Assembly: GCA_023460055.1 (NCBI GenBank)
Contig: JAEWRJ010000010.1
Location: 1 to 25,626, forward strand
Source: Bacillota bacterium
GTDB lineage: Bacteria > Bacillota > Clostridia > Christensenellales > Aristaeellaceae
Length of the DNA stretch: 25,626 nucleotides
Direction: 5' to 3'
Under the pieces are notes generated by a model, which ran no database searches, was not told the origin of the DNA, and saw only the letters and a program-made list of their open reading frames with translations. A program made the translations under genes and the position numbers. Shown one piece after another: positions 1 to 9,679 of the stretch (the first letter of the stretch is position 1; the number at the start of each line of letters is the position of its first letter).

Positions 1-1
1 G

Positions 2-961
2 GGCACTGTTGACGGCGTCCCCTTTGAAGGCGGCAAGGCCGAAGATCAGCGCCTGGAGCTTGGCAGCAATTCTTTTATCCCCGGGTTTGAAGAGCAGGTG
101 ATCGGCATGGAGGTCGGCCAGGAAAAAGACCTGAATGTCACCTTCCCCGCCGAGTATCACGCCGAGGAGCTGGCCGGCAGGCCTGCTGTGTTCCATGTGA
201 AGCTGAACAGCATCACCGAGCGCGTGAAGCCTGAACTGGATGACGAGTTTGCCGCGGATGTCTCACCCTATGCCACGTTTACCGAGTATAAGGAGAGCAT
301 CGTCAAGGAGCTGACCGAGCTGCGCGACCGCAACGCGGACGTGACACTTGAGAATGATCTGGTGCAGCAGGCTGTGGATCAGGCGGATTGCGATATCCCC
401 GACGCCATGGTCAAGGATGAACTGGAGAACACCTACCGCAACTGGCGTATGCGCCTGGCCTACCAGGGCATCAGCGCGGAAGACTTCTTGCGCTACACCG
501 GCCAGACCGAGGAGCAGGTGCGCGAGATGATGAAGCCCGAGGCGGCAAACAGCGTCAAGACCCAGCTGGTACTGGACGCGATCGCCAAGGCCGAGAGCTT
601 TGAGCCCGCCCAGGAAGCCATCGATCATGAGATCACGGAACACGCCAAGCAGATGAACCGCGAAGCCGACAAATACAAGGAAGGCCTCAACGAGCGCCAG
701 CTTGCCTACTATAAGGATCTGGCAACCTCCCGCATGGTCATCAACCTCTTGAAGGAGACGGCGCAGATCTCCCTGCACGAGGGTCCTTCCCACGATGATG
801 AGGCCATCGACGTGGAAGAGATCGCGCAGAAGGTGGAAGAAGCTCTGTCCGAGGATGACGCTGGGGAGGCACCGGCCAGTCAGGAAACCGGGAAAACCGC
901 AAAGCCGCGCGCCAGGAAGTCGGCGGCAAAGAGTGAAGAGAAGGCGGAGGGAGAAGAGTAA
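2..961 (+). CDS. tig: Trigger factor, 3' part (5' end outside window)
   Basis: This is the ribosome-associated chaperone and peptidyl-prolyl isomerase that meets nascent chains at the exit tunnel. The frame is open from base 2 with no start, so the N-terminal ribosome-binding domain lies upstream. The first codons encode the end of the FKBP-like PPIase domain, including ELGSNSFIPGFEEQVIGM, which is diagnostic for the family. The long helical C-terminal chaperone domain follows (bases about 240-780). The last 50 or so residues form a charged tail: an acidic stretch, then a Lys/Arg/Ala-rich part, then EEKAEGEE. Such tails vary between species. It stops with TAA at 959-961, about 30 bases before clpP, and probably heads the tig-clpP-clpX unit. 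An internal ATG at 98 is not the start, because conserved PPIase residues lie upstream of it. Confidence 0.95.
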   Translation, partial: GTVDGVPFEGGKAEDQRLELGSNSFIPGFEEQVIGMEVGQEKDLNVTFPAEYHAEELAGRPAVFHVKLNSITERVKPELDDEFAADVSPYATFTEYKESIVKELTELRDRNADVTLENDLVQQAVDQADCDIPDAMVKDELENTYRNWRMRLAYQGISAEDFLRYTGQTEEQVREMMKPEAANSVKTQLVLDAIAKAESFEPAQEAIDHEITEHAKQMNREADKYKEGLNERQLAYYKDLATSRMVINLLKETAQISLHEGPSHDDEAIDVEEIAQKVEEALSEDDAGEAPASQETGKTAKPRARKSAAKSEEKAEGEE

Positions 962-990
962 TCCATCCCCCAAGACAGGAGACAATGATC

Positions 991-1600
991 ATGAACAACT
1001 CAAATTATATGATTCCTTATGTGATCGAGCGCAGCGGAAGCGGCGAGCGTTCCTACGATATATACTCCCGGCTCCTGAAGGACAGGATCGTCTTTCTCTC
1101 AGGTCAGGTGGAGGATGAAATGGCCAATGCCATCGTCGCCCAGCTCCTGTTCCTTGAGATGGATAACCCGGATGCGGATATATCCCTGTACATCAACAGC
1201 CCCGGCGGCTCTGTTACCGCGGGGATGGCGATCTACGACACCATGCAGTACATCAAGGCTCCTGTCCGCACAGTGTGCGTAGGCATGGCTGCCTCTATGG
1301 GCGCATTCCTGCTGATGGCAGGCGAGAAGGGCAAGCGTATGGCGCTTCCCAATGCCGAGGTGATGATCCACCAGCCCTCAGGCGGCGCTCAGGGCCAGGC
1401 CACGGATGTGAGCATCCGGGCGGAATGGCTGCTTCGCACCAAGAAAAAAATGAATGAAATGATGGCCGAAATGACCGGACAGAGCGTTGAAAAGGTAACG
1501 GCGGACGCGGAACGCGATTACTTCATGTCTGCCCAGGAGGCGCTCAATTACGGTATTGTCGATCAGATCTATGACCCCCGAAAAAAGGATGAGGTGAAGG

Positions 1601-1608
<8 letters not shown>
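991..1608 (+). CDS. clpP: ATP-dependent Clp protease proteolytic subunit
   Basis: ClpP is the tetradecameric serine peptidase that degrades substrates unfolded by ClpX or ClpC. The catalytic triad is intact. Numbered from the ATG at 985, it is Ser104 (in GMAASMGAF), His129 (in MIHQPSGG) and Asp178 (in ERDYFMS). The length of about 205 residues is normal, with no long propeptide. Two in-frame ATGs are possible, at 985 and 991. AGGAG at 977-981 is 9 bases from the second but only 3 from the first, so 991 is preferred. The gene lies 29 bases after tig and its last 8 bases overlap clpX, so protease and unfoldase are probably translated together. Confidence 0.96.
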
Positions 1609-2905
<1,297 letters not shown>

Positions 2906-2937
2906 GCCGCATTAGAACATTCAGACGGAATATGACT

Positions 2938-2974
2938 GCCTCTTCCCGCTCATATACGCGAGAAGAGGCCTTTT
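2938..2974 (+). terminator. Hairpin with short T run between clpX and lon
   Basis: GCCTCTTC (2938-2945) pairs with GAAGAGGC (2962-2969). An inner CGC/GCG pair of arms and an 8-base loop sit inside, and CTTTT follows. The T run is short, so this is a weak or partial terminator. It ends only three bases before the lon Shine-Dalgarno site (2978-2983), and no clear promoter lies in the 33 bases between clpX and the hairpin. It may tune read-through into lon. Confidence 0.55.
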
Positions 2975-2987
2975 GACAGGAGGACCT

Positions 2988-5336
2988 ATGGCAAAAACGA
3001 AAAACGAACAGGGCTTTGAGACCCTGCCGCTGATGCCCCTTCGGGGGATGATTCTCTTCCCGCACGCGACGATGGATCTGGATGTTGGGCGCGAGCAGAG
3101 CATCAAGGCGGTGGAGAAAGCGATGGAGTCAGACCAGCGCATCTTTGTTGTCCCGCAGAAAAATATGAATGTTGAGGATCCAAAGCAGGGCGATATGAAC
3201 CCCGTGGGCACCATTGCCCGCATCAGGCAGGTGCTGCATATCACGGGCAGCATGCTGCGGGTGCTGGTGGAAGGGGAGCAGCGGGCGGAGCTTCAGAAGA
3301 CGGCCGTGTCCCAGGATGCCTGGGTGGCCTGGGTGAAACCCGTAGCCCCCCTGGCACAGGAGGATATCACGCCGGAGCTGGCGGCCTCCGTACGCGTGGC
3401 GCAGGAGTATTTCAAGGAGTTCGCCGAATCCAGCCAGCGTGTGTCGCCCGAGGCGCAGCGCACCATCCGCGAGGTCACAAACCCCGATGAGCTGGTGGAT
3501 GTAATCGCGGGCAACGCGATCAGCCGGACTGATGAAAAAGAGGCGCTGCTCAATATACTTGATCCCTCGGAACGGCTGGAGGCCCTGTCCGTAGCCCTTC
3601 TCAAGGAAGCGCGCTTCGCGGGTCTTGAGCGCATGGTGCAGCTGCGCATCCGCATGCAGATGGATAAGAATCAGAAAGATTACTATCTGCGTGAGCAGAT
3701 GCGGGTGATTCAGGAGGAGCTTGGAGAGGAAGAAGAAGAGGATATCGACAACTACCGCAAGCGCCTGGAGAAGACGCCGCTTAACGCGGAAGCGAAGGAA
3801 AAAGCGGAGAAAGAAATCGATCGCCTCAGCCGCATGCAGGCCGGAACACCGGAAAGCACGGTGTCTGAAAACTATCTGGACTGGCTGTTTGATCTGCCCT
3901 GGGACAAGTATACCAAGGACAATCTGAAGCTCGACCGTGCCCGGAAGACCCTGGACCAGGACCACTTCGGCATGGAAAAAGTGAAGGAGCGTATCATAGA
4001 CTTTCTGGCCGTGCTGGGCCTGAGGCAACGCACCGACAAGGATGCCGCCATGCGGGGGCCGGTGCTGTGCTTTGTCGGACCGCCCGGGGTTGGCAAGACG
4101 TCCATCGTCAAGGCGGTCGCCAAGGCGATGGGCCGAAAGTTTGTACAAATGTCGCTTGGCGGGGTGAGGGACGAGTCGGAGATATTCGGCCACAGGCGTA
4201 CCTATATCGGCGCGATGCCCGGTCATGTGGTGAACGGGCTCAAGCGCGCCGGCAGCATGAACCCCGTGTTCCTCTTTGACGAGATCGACAAAATGGGCAA
4301 TGACTACCGCGGAGATCCGGCCAGCGCGATGCTGGAGGTGCTGGACAGCGAGCAGAACATGCACTTCCGTGACCATTATCTGGATGTGCCGCTGGATCTG
4401 TCGCGCGTGATGTTTGTGACCACGGCCAATACCCGTGAAACCATCCCGGCACCCCTTCTTGACCGCATGGAGATCATTGAGGTGCCCAGCTACACCGAGG
4501 AGGAAAAGCTGCAGATCGCCAAGCGCCACCTGATGAAAAAACAGCTTGTGGAAAACGGCCTTGATCCTAAAAAAGCAAAGGTGACAGAGGACGCGCTCCG
4601 TTTTGTGATCGAAGGCTATACCCGCGAGGCCGGCGTGCGCACGCTGTCGCGGATGCTCGCGACGCTGGCACGCAAGGCGGCTGTTTATATGCTGGACCAA
4701 GACACTGATACCGTGAGGATCGACCGGAAGACAGCCCGGGAGTACCTCGGAGCGGAGCGTTACCTGCGCGATCAGCCTCAGGCGGATCCCCTTGTCGGCA
4801 TTGTCAACGGCCTGGCTTACACCGAGGTGGGCGGCGAGATGCTGCAGGTGGAATGCATGGCTATGCCCGGCACAGGCAAGCTGACCCTGACAGGAAGCCT
4901 GGGCGATGTGATGAAGGAGTCCGCTCAGGCAGCACTGTCCTGGGTGCGCGCCCACTGCAAGGAATACGGCCTGGCGGATGATTTCCATACGAAGATCGAT
5001 ATCCATGTCCATGTGCCGGAGGGAGCGGTGCCCAAGGACGGGCCTTCGGCGGGCGTAACGATGGCGACCGCGTTGCTTTCAGCCGTGAGCGGGCGCAGGG
5101 TCCGCTCAGACCTGGCCATGACAGGTGAGATCACGCTGGCCGGCCGCGTGCTGCCCATCGGGGGCGTGAAAGAAAAGACCCTCGCGGCCTACCGCGCCGG
5201 CATCAAGTACCTGATACTGCCCAGAGAGAATGGCAAGGATGTCGGAGAACTGCCAGGCTATATCCGCGATCACTTTAACATCGATTACGTGGATACCATC
5301 GACCGGGTGGCAGCCCTTGCCCTGATGGAGGATTAA
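2988..5336 (+). CDS. lon: ATP-dependent protease Lon (LonA type)
   Basis: Lon is the cytoplasmic single-chain AAA+ serine protease that degrades misfolded and regulatory proteins. The predicted 782 residues are normal for LonA. The order is an N-terminal substrate-binding domain (LPLMPLRGMILFP at the start), a charged coiled-coil around residues 230-285, an AAA+ domain with Walker A GPPGVGKT (364-371) and Walker B FLFDEIDK, and the C-terminal protease domain. The catalytic Ser687 is in PKDGPSAG and Lys730 is in GGVKEKTLAA. The start is the ATG at 2988, because AGGAGG lies at 2978-2983; a TTG at 2973 is upstream of that site and can be dismissed. The stop TAA shares its last A with the engB ATG. 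Confidence 0.97.
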   Translation: MAKTKNEQGFETLPLMPLRGMILFPHATMDLDVGREQSIKAVEKAMESDQRIFVVPQKNMNVEDPKQGDMNPVGTIARIRQVLHITGSMLRVLVEGEQRAELQKTAVSQDAWVAWVKPVAPLAQEDITPELAASVRVAQEYFKEFAESSQRVSPEAQRTIREVTNPDELVDVIAGNAISRTDEKEALLNILDPSERLEALSVALLKEARFAGLERMVQLRIRMQMDKNQKDYYLREQMRVIQEELGEEEEEDIDNYRKRLEKTPLNAEAKEKAEKEIDRLSRMQAGTPESTVSENYLDWLFDLPWDKYTKDNLKLDRARKTLDQDHFGMEKVKERIIDFLAVLGLRQRTDKDAAMRGPVLCFVGPPGVGKTSIVKAVAKAMGRKFVQMSLGGVRDESEIFGHRRTYIGAMPGHVVNGLKRAGSMNPVFLFDEIDKMGNDYRGDPASAMLEVLDSEQNMHFRDHYLDVPLDLSRVMFVTTANTRETIPAPLLDRMEIIEVPSYTEEEKLQIAKRHLMKKQLVENGLDPKKAKVTEDALRFVIEGYTREAGVRTLSRMLATLARKAAVYMLDQDTDTVRIDRKTAREYLGAERYLRDQPQADPLVGIVNGLAYTEVGGEMLQVECMAMPGTGKLTLTGSLGDVMKESAQAALSWVRAHCKEYGLADDFHTKIDIHVHVPEGAVPKDGPSAGVTMATALLSAVSGRRVRSDLAMTGEITLAGRVLPIGGVKEKTLAAYRAGIKYLILPRENGKDVGELPGYIRDHFNIDYVDTIDRVAALALMED

Positions 5337-5914
5337 TGGAGATCAAGAGCGCGAAATTCATCACCAGCATGGCATCCTATGGTGCCTTCTCCGGGAAGGG
5401 CCTGCCTCAGATCGCGATGGCCGGGCGCAGCAATGTGGGCAAGTCCACGCTGATCAATTCGCTGTGCCGCAGCAAGAATCTGGCAAAGACCTCGGCGACG
5501 CCCGGCAAGACAAGGCTGATCAATGTGTTCCTGCTCAACGATAACCTCCATCTGATCGATCTTCCCGGCTATGGCTACGCCAAGGTAGCCAAGCAGGAGA
5601 AGGAAAAGTGGGGAGAGCGCATGGGCAGCTTTTTCGCCGGCAACGACCTGCTGCGCGTGGTTGTGCAGCTGGTGGATATACGCCATGAGCCATCCAGGGA
5701 GGATGTGCAGATGGTCGGCTTCCTTCGGCAGGCGAACCTCCCCTTCATTACGGTGGTGACAAAGGCGGATAAGATATCCAGGGCCGCCCGTGCGCGGCAT
5801 CTCATGCCGATCGCTCTGGCGCTGCAGGTGCAGCCCTTTGATATGATCCCCTGGTCGTCAGAAACCGGTGAGGGCAGGGAAGCGCTGATAGCGGCGCTTG
5901 AGAGCTATCTGTAG
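5336..5914 (+). CDS. engB: Ribosome biogenesis GTP-binding protein EngB (YsxC/YihA)
   Basis: EngB is a small essential GTPase needed for assembly of the large ribosomal subunit. The 192-residue protein carries all G motifs: G1 GRSNVGKS (30-37), the G2 threonine in SATPGKT, G3 DLPG (75-78, in the family sequence DLPGYGYAKV), G4 TKAD (142-145) and G5 SSETGEG (174-180). The start ATG at 5336 overlaps the lon stop by one base (TAATG), with GGAGG at 5327-5331. The lon-engB pairing is typical of Bacillota. A terminator follows directly and closes the protease/engB unit. Confidence 0.96.
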   Translation: MEIKSAKFITSMASYGAFSGKGLPQIAMAGRSNVGKSTLINSLCRSKNLAKTSATPGKTRLINVFLLNDNLHLIDLPGYGYAKVAKQEKEKWGERMGSFFAGNDLLRVVVQLVDIRHEPSREDVQMVGFLRQANLPFITVVTKADKISRAARARHLMPIALALQVQPFDMIPWSSETGEGREALIAALESYL

Positions 5915-5919
5915 TGCCG

Positions 5920-5947
5920 GGGGAGCCGTTTGCGCGGCTCCTCTTTT
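5920..5947 (+). terminator. Intrinsic terminator after engB
   Basis: GGAGCCG (5922-5928) pairs with CGGCTCC (5935-5941) around a 6-base loop. The stem extends outward by one G-T and one G-C pair, and TTTT follows at 5944-5947. It starts five bases after the engB stop. The next promoter overlaps its 3' half. Confidence 0.8.
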
Positions 5948-5957
5948 ATGTTATAAT
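5930..5957 (+). promoter_or_regulatory. Extended -10 promoter for the GNAT-like gene
   Basis: A perfect TATAAT lies at 5952-5957, preceded by TGT (5949-5951), which gives an extended -10 element. The -35 is weak (TTGCGC at 5930-5935 with a 16-base spacer) and lies inside the engB terminator hairpin. The expected transcript start is about 5964, some 30 bases before the ATG at 5993. Confidence 0.65.
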
Positions 5958-5992
5958 GCCTGTATACAAGACCAGATAAGGGAGGCACACAG

Positions 5993-7120
5993 ATGATACA
6001 TGTGGAGATAGTCAAGCCTGCCCCAGGTACGATTGGGCCCTTTATCCGTCTGCCGGACGCTGTCTACCGCGGGGATCCCAACCATGTAGCGATGTCCCGG
6101 CGCGAGCTGGTCAAGCTCTTGACCGGCAAGGACAATGAGCTGTTTTCCCAGGGTATCCAGCGCTTTTTCCTGGCCTATGATGATGACAAGCCCGTTGCCC
6201 GTGTTCTGGCAGGTATAGATCTGCGGCGCAACGCGCAGACCGGGCTTCATGAAGGCTATTTCAGCTTGTTTGAAAGCTATGATAACATCGATTATGCCCG
6301 CGCTGTGCTGGACGCTGCCTCGGCTTTCCTCAAGGAGCATGGGATCACAGCGATGTATGGCCCTGTCGCCCCCTATTATACCGACCTGACGCGGGGCCTT
6401 CTGGTGGAAGGCTTTGATGGCCCGCCGGTGCTGTTCAATCCCTATAACCCGCCCTATTACGCAGAACTGCTCCGGGAGTACGGCTTTGAGAAGGAACGGG
6501 ATTATCTGGCTTACATGATGGACAGTGAGGATATGCAGTCTGCCGAGCGCTTCGCGCCCCTGTATGAGCGGGTGCAGCAGCGCTTCGGTTTCCGTGTGCG
6601 CAACCTTGACCTGAACAAGCAAAGCCTGCCGCATGTCGCGCAGGACATCGCCTCAGTCATCGCGGAGGCAGCACCTGAGGAGCCGGGGCAGTACCTGCCC
6701 ACGGGGGATGATATGCTCTCCCTGCTCAAGCGCATCAAGCGGGTCTACCGGCCGGAGCTTGCCGTGATGGCCTATGCTGGTTCACGGCCTATCGGGGTGA
6801 TGATTGCCATCCCGGATTACAACAGGGTGCTGAAGGCGCGGCGGGGAAGAAACGACCCTGTCAGCCTTCTCCTTGGAGAGTTTGAGCGCAGCCGCATCGA
6901 CACGGCACGCTGTCCGATGCAGTATGTGGTGCCTGATTTCCAGAACAAGGCTGTCAACGCCGCCATGCTGTATCAGGCATGGCAGGGTGCCAAGCGCCTG
7001 CGAATCCGCCGCATCGAGGGCTCCACGGTTGATGAGACCCATCTGGCAAGCGTCAATAACAGTTCGATCGCGGGGGGAAAGCGTTACAGGGCATACAGAA
7101 TGTATAGCAAAAGTATCTAA
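5993..7120 (+). CDS. GNAT-fold acetyltransferase-like protein, function unknown
   Basis: This 375-residue cytoplasmic protein resembles a widespread but uncharacterised GNAT-related family. The N-terminal half has the features I associate with it: a YRGDPNHV motif near residue 25, FFLAYDDDKPVARVLAGID (a GNAT-like strand pair), YFSLFES, then a YGPVAPYYTD segment and the NPYNPPYYAELLREYGFEKERDYLAY signature near residues 145-175. The C-terminal half has a second region of GNAT-like character (PELAVMAYAGSRPIGVMIAIPD). The substrate is unknown and I would not name a reaction. It starts at ATG 5993 with GGAGG at 5981-5985 and seems to be transcribed alone from its own promoter. The secG promoter begins about 33 bases after its stop. 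Confidence 0.65.
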   Translation: MIHVEIVKPAPGTIGPFIRLPDAVYRGDPNHVAMSRRELVKLLTGKDNELFSQGIQRFFLAYDDDKPVARVLAGIDLRRNAQTGLHEGYFSLFESYDNIDYARAVLDAASAFLKEHGITAMYGPVAPYYTDLTRGLLVEGFDGPPVLFNPYNPPYYAELLREYGFEKERDYLAYMMDSEDMQSAERFAPLYERVQQRFGFRVRNLDLNKQSLPHVAQDIASVIAEAAPEEPGQYLPTGDDMLSLLKRIKRVYRPELAVMAYAGSRPIGVMIAIPDYNRVLKARRGRNDPVSLLLGEFERSRIDTARCPMQYVVPDFQNKAVNAAMLYQAWQGAKRLRIRRIEGSTVDETHLASVNNSSIAGGKRYRAYRMYSKSI

Positions 7121-7153
7121 AACGCGCGTTTATCTTCCAAACCGATAAAGTGC

Positions 7154-7182
7154 TTGAATCTTCCGCGGTGCCGTGGTATAGT
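7154..7182 (+). promoter_or_regulatory. Sigma-A type promoter for secG
   Basis: TTGAAT (7154-7159) and TATAGT (7177-7182) are 17 bases apart. TGG just before the -10 makes an extended -10 element. The expected start is around 7189, giving a leader of roughly 27 bases before secG. Confidence 0.8.
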
Positions 7183-7215
7183 ACAAGCTGTTGATTTTAA
7201 CGAGGGGGTTATTCC

Positions 7216-7458
7216 ATGTCCACTGTTCAAATGATTTTTAACATCCTGATGGTGTTGGCTTCCATTGTATTGATCGTCTCTGTTTTGATGCAAAAGGGCG
7301 ATGAGGGCGGTATGGGCGCCATCATGGGCGGCAGCGGGGCGGAAAGCTTCCTGGGCCGCAACAAGGCCAAGACCATGCAGGGCCGCCTGGCTTTGCTTAC
7401 CAAGGTATCCGCGGGAGCTTTTGTACTGCTGGCCCTGGTCATGATTTTCCTCAACTGA
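7216..7458 (+). CDS. secG: Preprotein translocase subunit SecG
   Basis: SecG is the small membrane partner of SecY and SecE in the Sec translocon. The 80-residue protein has the expected two transmembrane helices, about residues 5-24 and 61-79. The conserved linker between them reads VLMQKGDEGGMGAIMGGSG, with ESFLGRNKAKT following. The start ATG at 7216 has GAGGGGG at 7202-7208. It has its own promoter. In many Bacillota secG is followed by rnr, smpB and tmRNA; here an unassigned structured stretch and an ABC-F gene follow instead. Confidence 0.93.
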   Translation: MSTVQMIFNILMVLASIVLIVSVLMQKGDEGGMGAIMGGSGAESFLGRNKAKTMQGRLALLTKVSAGAFVLLALVMIFLN

Positions 7459-7597
7459 TCCATCAGGGGCGATGACATCCATGGGCATGGATGATGGGCT
7501 GATCGCCTGTCGGTTTCATGTGCTCGCAAGTCACCGCGGCGGATGATATTCAAAGGGCTCCGTCCCTGCGAATCCCCAGAGAGTGTGTTGAAGATCC
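7459..7597 (+). other. Structured, unassigned secG-ABC-F leader region
   Basis: This 139-base stretch between secG and the terminator matches no RNA family I recognise. It holds a hairpin CATCCAT (7476-7482)/ATGGATG (7487-7493), nested inside GGCGAT (7468-7473)/ATCGCC (7502-7507). A second element is ATTC (7548-7551)/GAAT (7570-7573), enclosing AGGG/CCCT. A 24-codon reading frame runs from ATG 7472 to TGA 7546, with GGGG two bases upstream of the ATG, which is poor spacing. It could be the secG 3' UTR, a small RNA, or the leader of an attenuator controlling the ABC-F gene. Confidence 0.4.
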
Positions 7598-7625
7598 GGC
7601 TGGCGCATCGCGTCAGCCTTTTTTT
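7598..7625 (+). terminator. Strong intrinsic terminator directly before the ABC-F gene
   Basis: GGCTGGCG (7598-7605) pairs with CGTCAGCC (7611-7618) as 8 bp with one G-T pair and a 5-base loop. Seven T follow at 7619-7625. The next base starts the AAGGAG ribosome-binding site of the ABC-F gene. It must end many secG transcripts and may be a regulated gate for the downstream gene. Confidence 0.85.
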
Positions 7626-7636
7626 AAGGAGACAGC

Positions 7637-9565
7637 TTGATCGTATTGACCGTCACCAACCTGAAAAAATCCTTTGGCGTTGAAGCAGTGCTGGAGGATA
7701 TCAATCTGTCGCTTGCCCAGGGGGAGCGGATGGGTCTGGTTGGCGTGAACGGGAGCGGCAAGACAACCCTTCTGCGCATCCTCAGCGGCCAGCTGAGTGC
7801 CGATGAAGGCACCATTGCCATGCAAAAGGGTATGGTGATGGGGTATCTTCAGCAGCGCTATGAGCCGGAGGAAGGCAGCACGGTACTGGATGAAATGATG
7901 GAGGTCTACGCTCCTCTGCTGAAAGTAGAGTCCAGGCTGCGCGATATCGAGCTTGAGATGGCCTCAGCCGGGGAAGCGGACCTGGTCCGCCTGGGGGATG
8001 AATACGCCAGATTGCACGAACGCTTTGAGCGGGAGGAAGGCTACGCGATCCGCTCCAGGGTCCAGGGCGTCCTGCAGGGGCTGGGCTTTTCAAAGGAACA
8101 GCAAGCCCAGCAGGCGATGCTTCTGTCGGGGGGAGAACTGACCCGTCTTACACTGGGCCGGCTGCTGCTGCAAAAGCCTGATCTGCTGCTGCTTGACGAG
8201 CCGACGAACCACCTGGATCTGCAGGCTCTGCAGTGGCTGGAAAACTACCTCAAGGAGTATACCGGAGCTGTGCTTGTGGTCTCGCATGACCGTTACTTTT
8301 TGGACAGTGTCTGCACCGCGATGGTCGAGATACTCTTTGGCGTGTCAGAGCAGTACAAGGGCAACTATTCCCGCTACATCGAGCAGCGGCAGGAGAGGTT
8401 CCTGACGCGCATACGCGCGTGGGAGCAGCAGCAAAAAGAAATCGAGCGCCAGAAAGCCATCATCGCCCGCTACCGCAGCTTCAACCGTGAAAAATCGATC
8501 CGCGCGGCTGAAAGCCGTGAAAAAGCGCTTGAACGGATGGAACTTGTAGACAAGCCCGTGGAGGAAAGGCAGGTGCGCTTCAGTTTTACGGCAGGCGCGC
8601 GCATGGGGGAAGAAGCCCTGAAGATTGAGGGGCTGTCAAAGTCCTTCGGCTCGCGCTGTCTGTTCCGAGAAGCGGAGATATTGATCCGCTCCGGCGAGCG
8701 GATCGCCCTGATCGGAGCCAACGGCGTTGGCAAGTCTACGTTGCTGGAGATTCTGATGGGTTATCTGTCCCCGGATACCGGCTCCTTCCGCTTCGGGTCC
8801 AATGCCGATATAGGCTATTATGATCAGAAACAGCAATCACTTCATATGGAAAAGACCGTTTTGCGCGAGGTGTGGGATGATTTTCCCAGGCTCCTGCAGC
8901 ATGAGGTGCGCGGCGCTCTGGGTTTGTTCCTGTTTTCCGGCGATGATGTGTACAAGCCAGTCAGCGCCTTGTCGGGCGGTGAAAAAGCGCGGGTGGCGCT
9001 GACCAAGCTGATGCTGCGGCGAAAAAACTTTCTTGTGCTGGATGAACCCACCAATCACCTTGACAGCGACTCCCGGGAGGCGCTGGAGGACGCGCTTGAT
9101 GGTTTTGAAGGGACGATTCTGGCGGTATCCCATGACCGCTACTTTATCAACCGCTTTGCCACTCGTGTGCTGGTGCTCACGCCCGAAGGCCTTGAAAGCT
9201 ATGAGGGCAACTATGACGCTTACCTGGCGGAGCTAAACAGGCTCTCAGGCGCGGAAACGGCTTTGGATGAAGGGCTGACCAGAACGGAAGCCGTAAAGCA
9301 GAGGCGCCGGGCAAGAGTTGAGCAAGAAAAGTATGAGGCGCTCAAGCGGGCTGTCGCCGCGGCGGAGCAGGCAGTAATGCGCGCGGAGGAAAATCTGAAG
9401 CGGCTGGAAGCCCTCGCCGCGACGCCTGAGGTCTATGCCGACCCGGAAGCATCCCGCCGCAACGCGCTGTCTATCCGTCAGGCCAAGCAGCAGGCGGAGG
9501 AAAGCTACGCGGGGTGGGAAGCGGCGGAGTCGGCCCTGGCTGATTTTGACAATCAGGAAACTTGA
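7637..9565 (+). CDS. ABC-F family ATPase (YdiF/YheS-like translation factor)
   Basis: ABC-F proteins are soluble twin-ATPase proteins that act on the ribosome, either as translation factors or as antibiotic-protection proteins. The 642-residue protein has two ABC domains: Walker A GVNGSGKT (36-43), signature LSGGE (163-167) and LLLLDEPTNHLD (from 183), then GANGVGKS (360-367), LSGGE (445-449) and LVLDEPTNHLD (from 466). The Arg/Lys-rich interdomain linker (about 240-310) holds RYRSFNREKSIRAAESREKALER. A C-terminal coiled coil lies at about 555-638. No transmembrane segments are seen, so it is not a transporter. Translation starts at TTG 7637 after AAGGAG (7626-7631). The layout is compatible with housekeeping YdiF-like members; a resistance role cannot be judged from sequence alone. 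The terminator just before it is unusual. Confidence 0.93.
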   Translation: MIVLTVTNLKKSFGVEAVLEDINLSLAQGERMGLVGVNGSGKTTLLRILSGQLSADEGTIAMQKGMVMGYLQQRYEPEEGSTVLDEMMEVYAPLLKVESRLRDIELEMASAGEADLVRLGDEYARLHERFEREEGYAIRSRVQGVLQGLGFSKEQQAQQAMLLSGGELTRLTLGRLLLQKPDLLLLDEPTNHLDLQALQWLENYLKEYTGAVLVVSHDRYFLDSVCTAMVEILFGVSEQYKGNYSRYIEQRQERFLTRIRAWEQQQKEIERQKAIIARYRSFNREKSIRAAESREKALERMELVDKPVEERQVRFSFTAGARMGEEALKIEGLSKSFGSRCLFREAEILIRSGERIALIGANGVGKSTLLEILMGYLSPDTGSFRFGSNADIGYYDQKQQSLHMEKTVLREVWDDFPRLLQHEVRGALGLFLFSGDDVYKPVSALSGGEKARVALTKLMLRRKNFLVLDEPTNHLDSDSREALEDALDGFEGTILAVSHDRYFINRFATRVLVLTPEGLESYEGNYDAYLAELNRLSGAETALDEGLTRTEAVKQRRRARVEQEKYEALKRAVAAAEQAVMRAEENLKRLEALAATPEVYADPEASRRNALSIRQAKQQAEESYAGWEAAESALADFDNQET

Positions 9566-9609
9566 TTGTTCTTTAAGCAGAACATGCATAAATTGTCGCC
9601 GGAAAGGGC

Positions 9610-9638
9610 TTGACAGGGCATATTTTGCATACTACAAT
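9610..9638 (+). promoter_or_regulatory. Consensus promoter of the met leader and metNIQ
   Basis: A perfect TTGACA (9610-9615) is followed after 17 bases by TACAAT (9633-9638). The expected start near 9645 gives a 35-base untranslated leader before the leader peptide ATG. This promoter lies 45 bases after the ABC-F stop. Confidence 0.9.
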
Positions 9639-9679
9639 ACCCACATCAAGCGGAAGCGTAGGGAAGGAGGCTCGCCATC

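Noticed and set aside
3129..5012. A 627-codon open frame on the minus strand, antisense to lon
   Set aside because: It mirrors the codon phase of lon in GC-rich DNA, shows no family motifs, and lon itself is complete with all catalytic residues.
7120..7131. 12-bp palindrome AAACGCGCGTTT after the GNAT-like gene
   Set aside because: It has no loop and no T run, and is not repeated nearby; it is probably chance.
7459..7597. tmRNA, SRP RNA or 6S RNA after secG
   Set aside because: It is too short for tmRNA, and none of the conserved segments of these RNAs is visible. It is kept only as an unassigned structured region.
9568..9583. Terminator after the ABC-F gene (GTTCT/AGAAC)
   Set aside because: A 5-bp stem without a T run is too weak.
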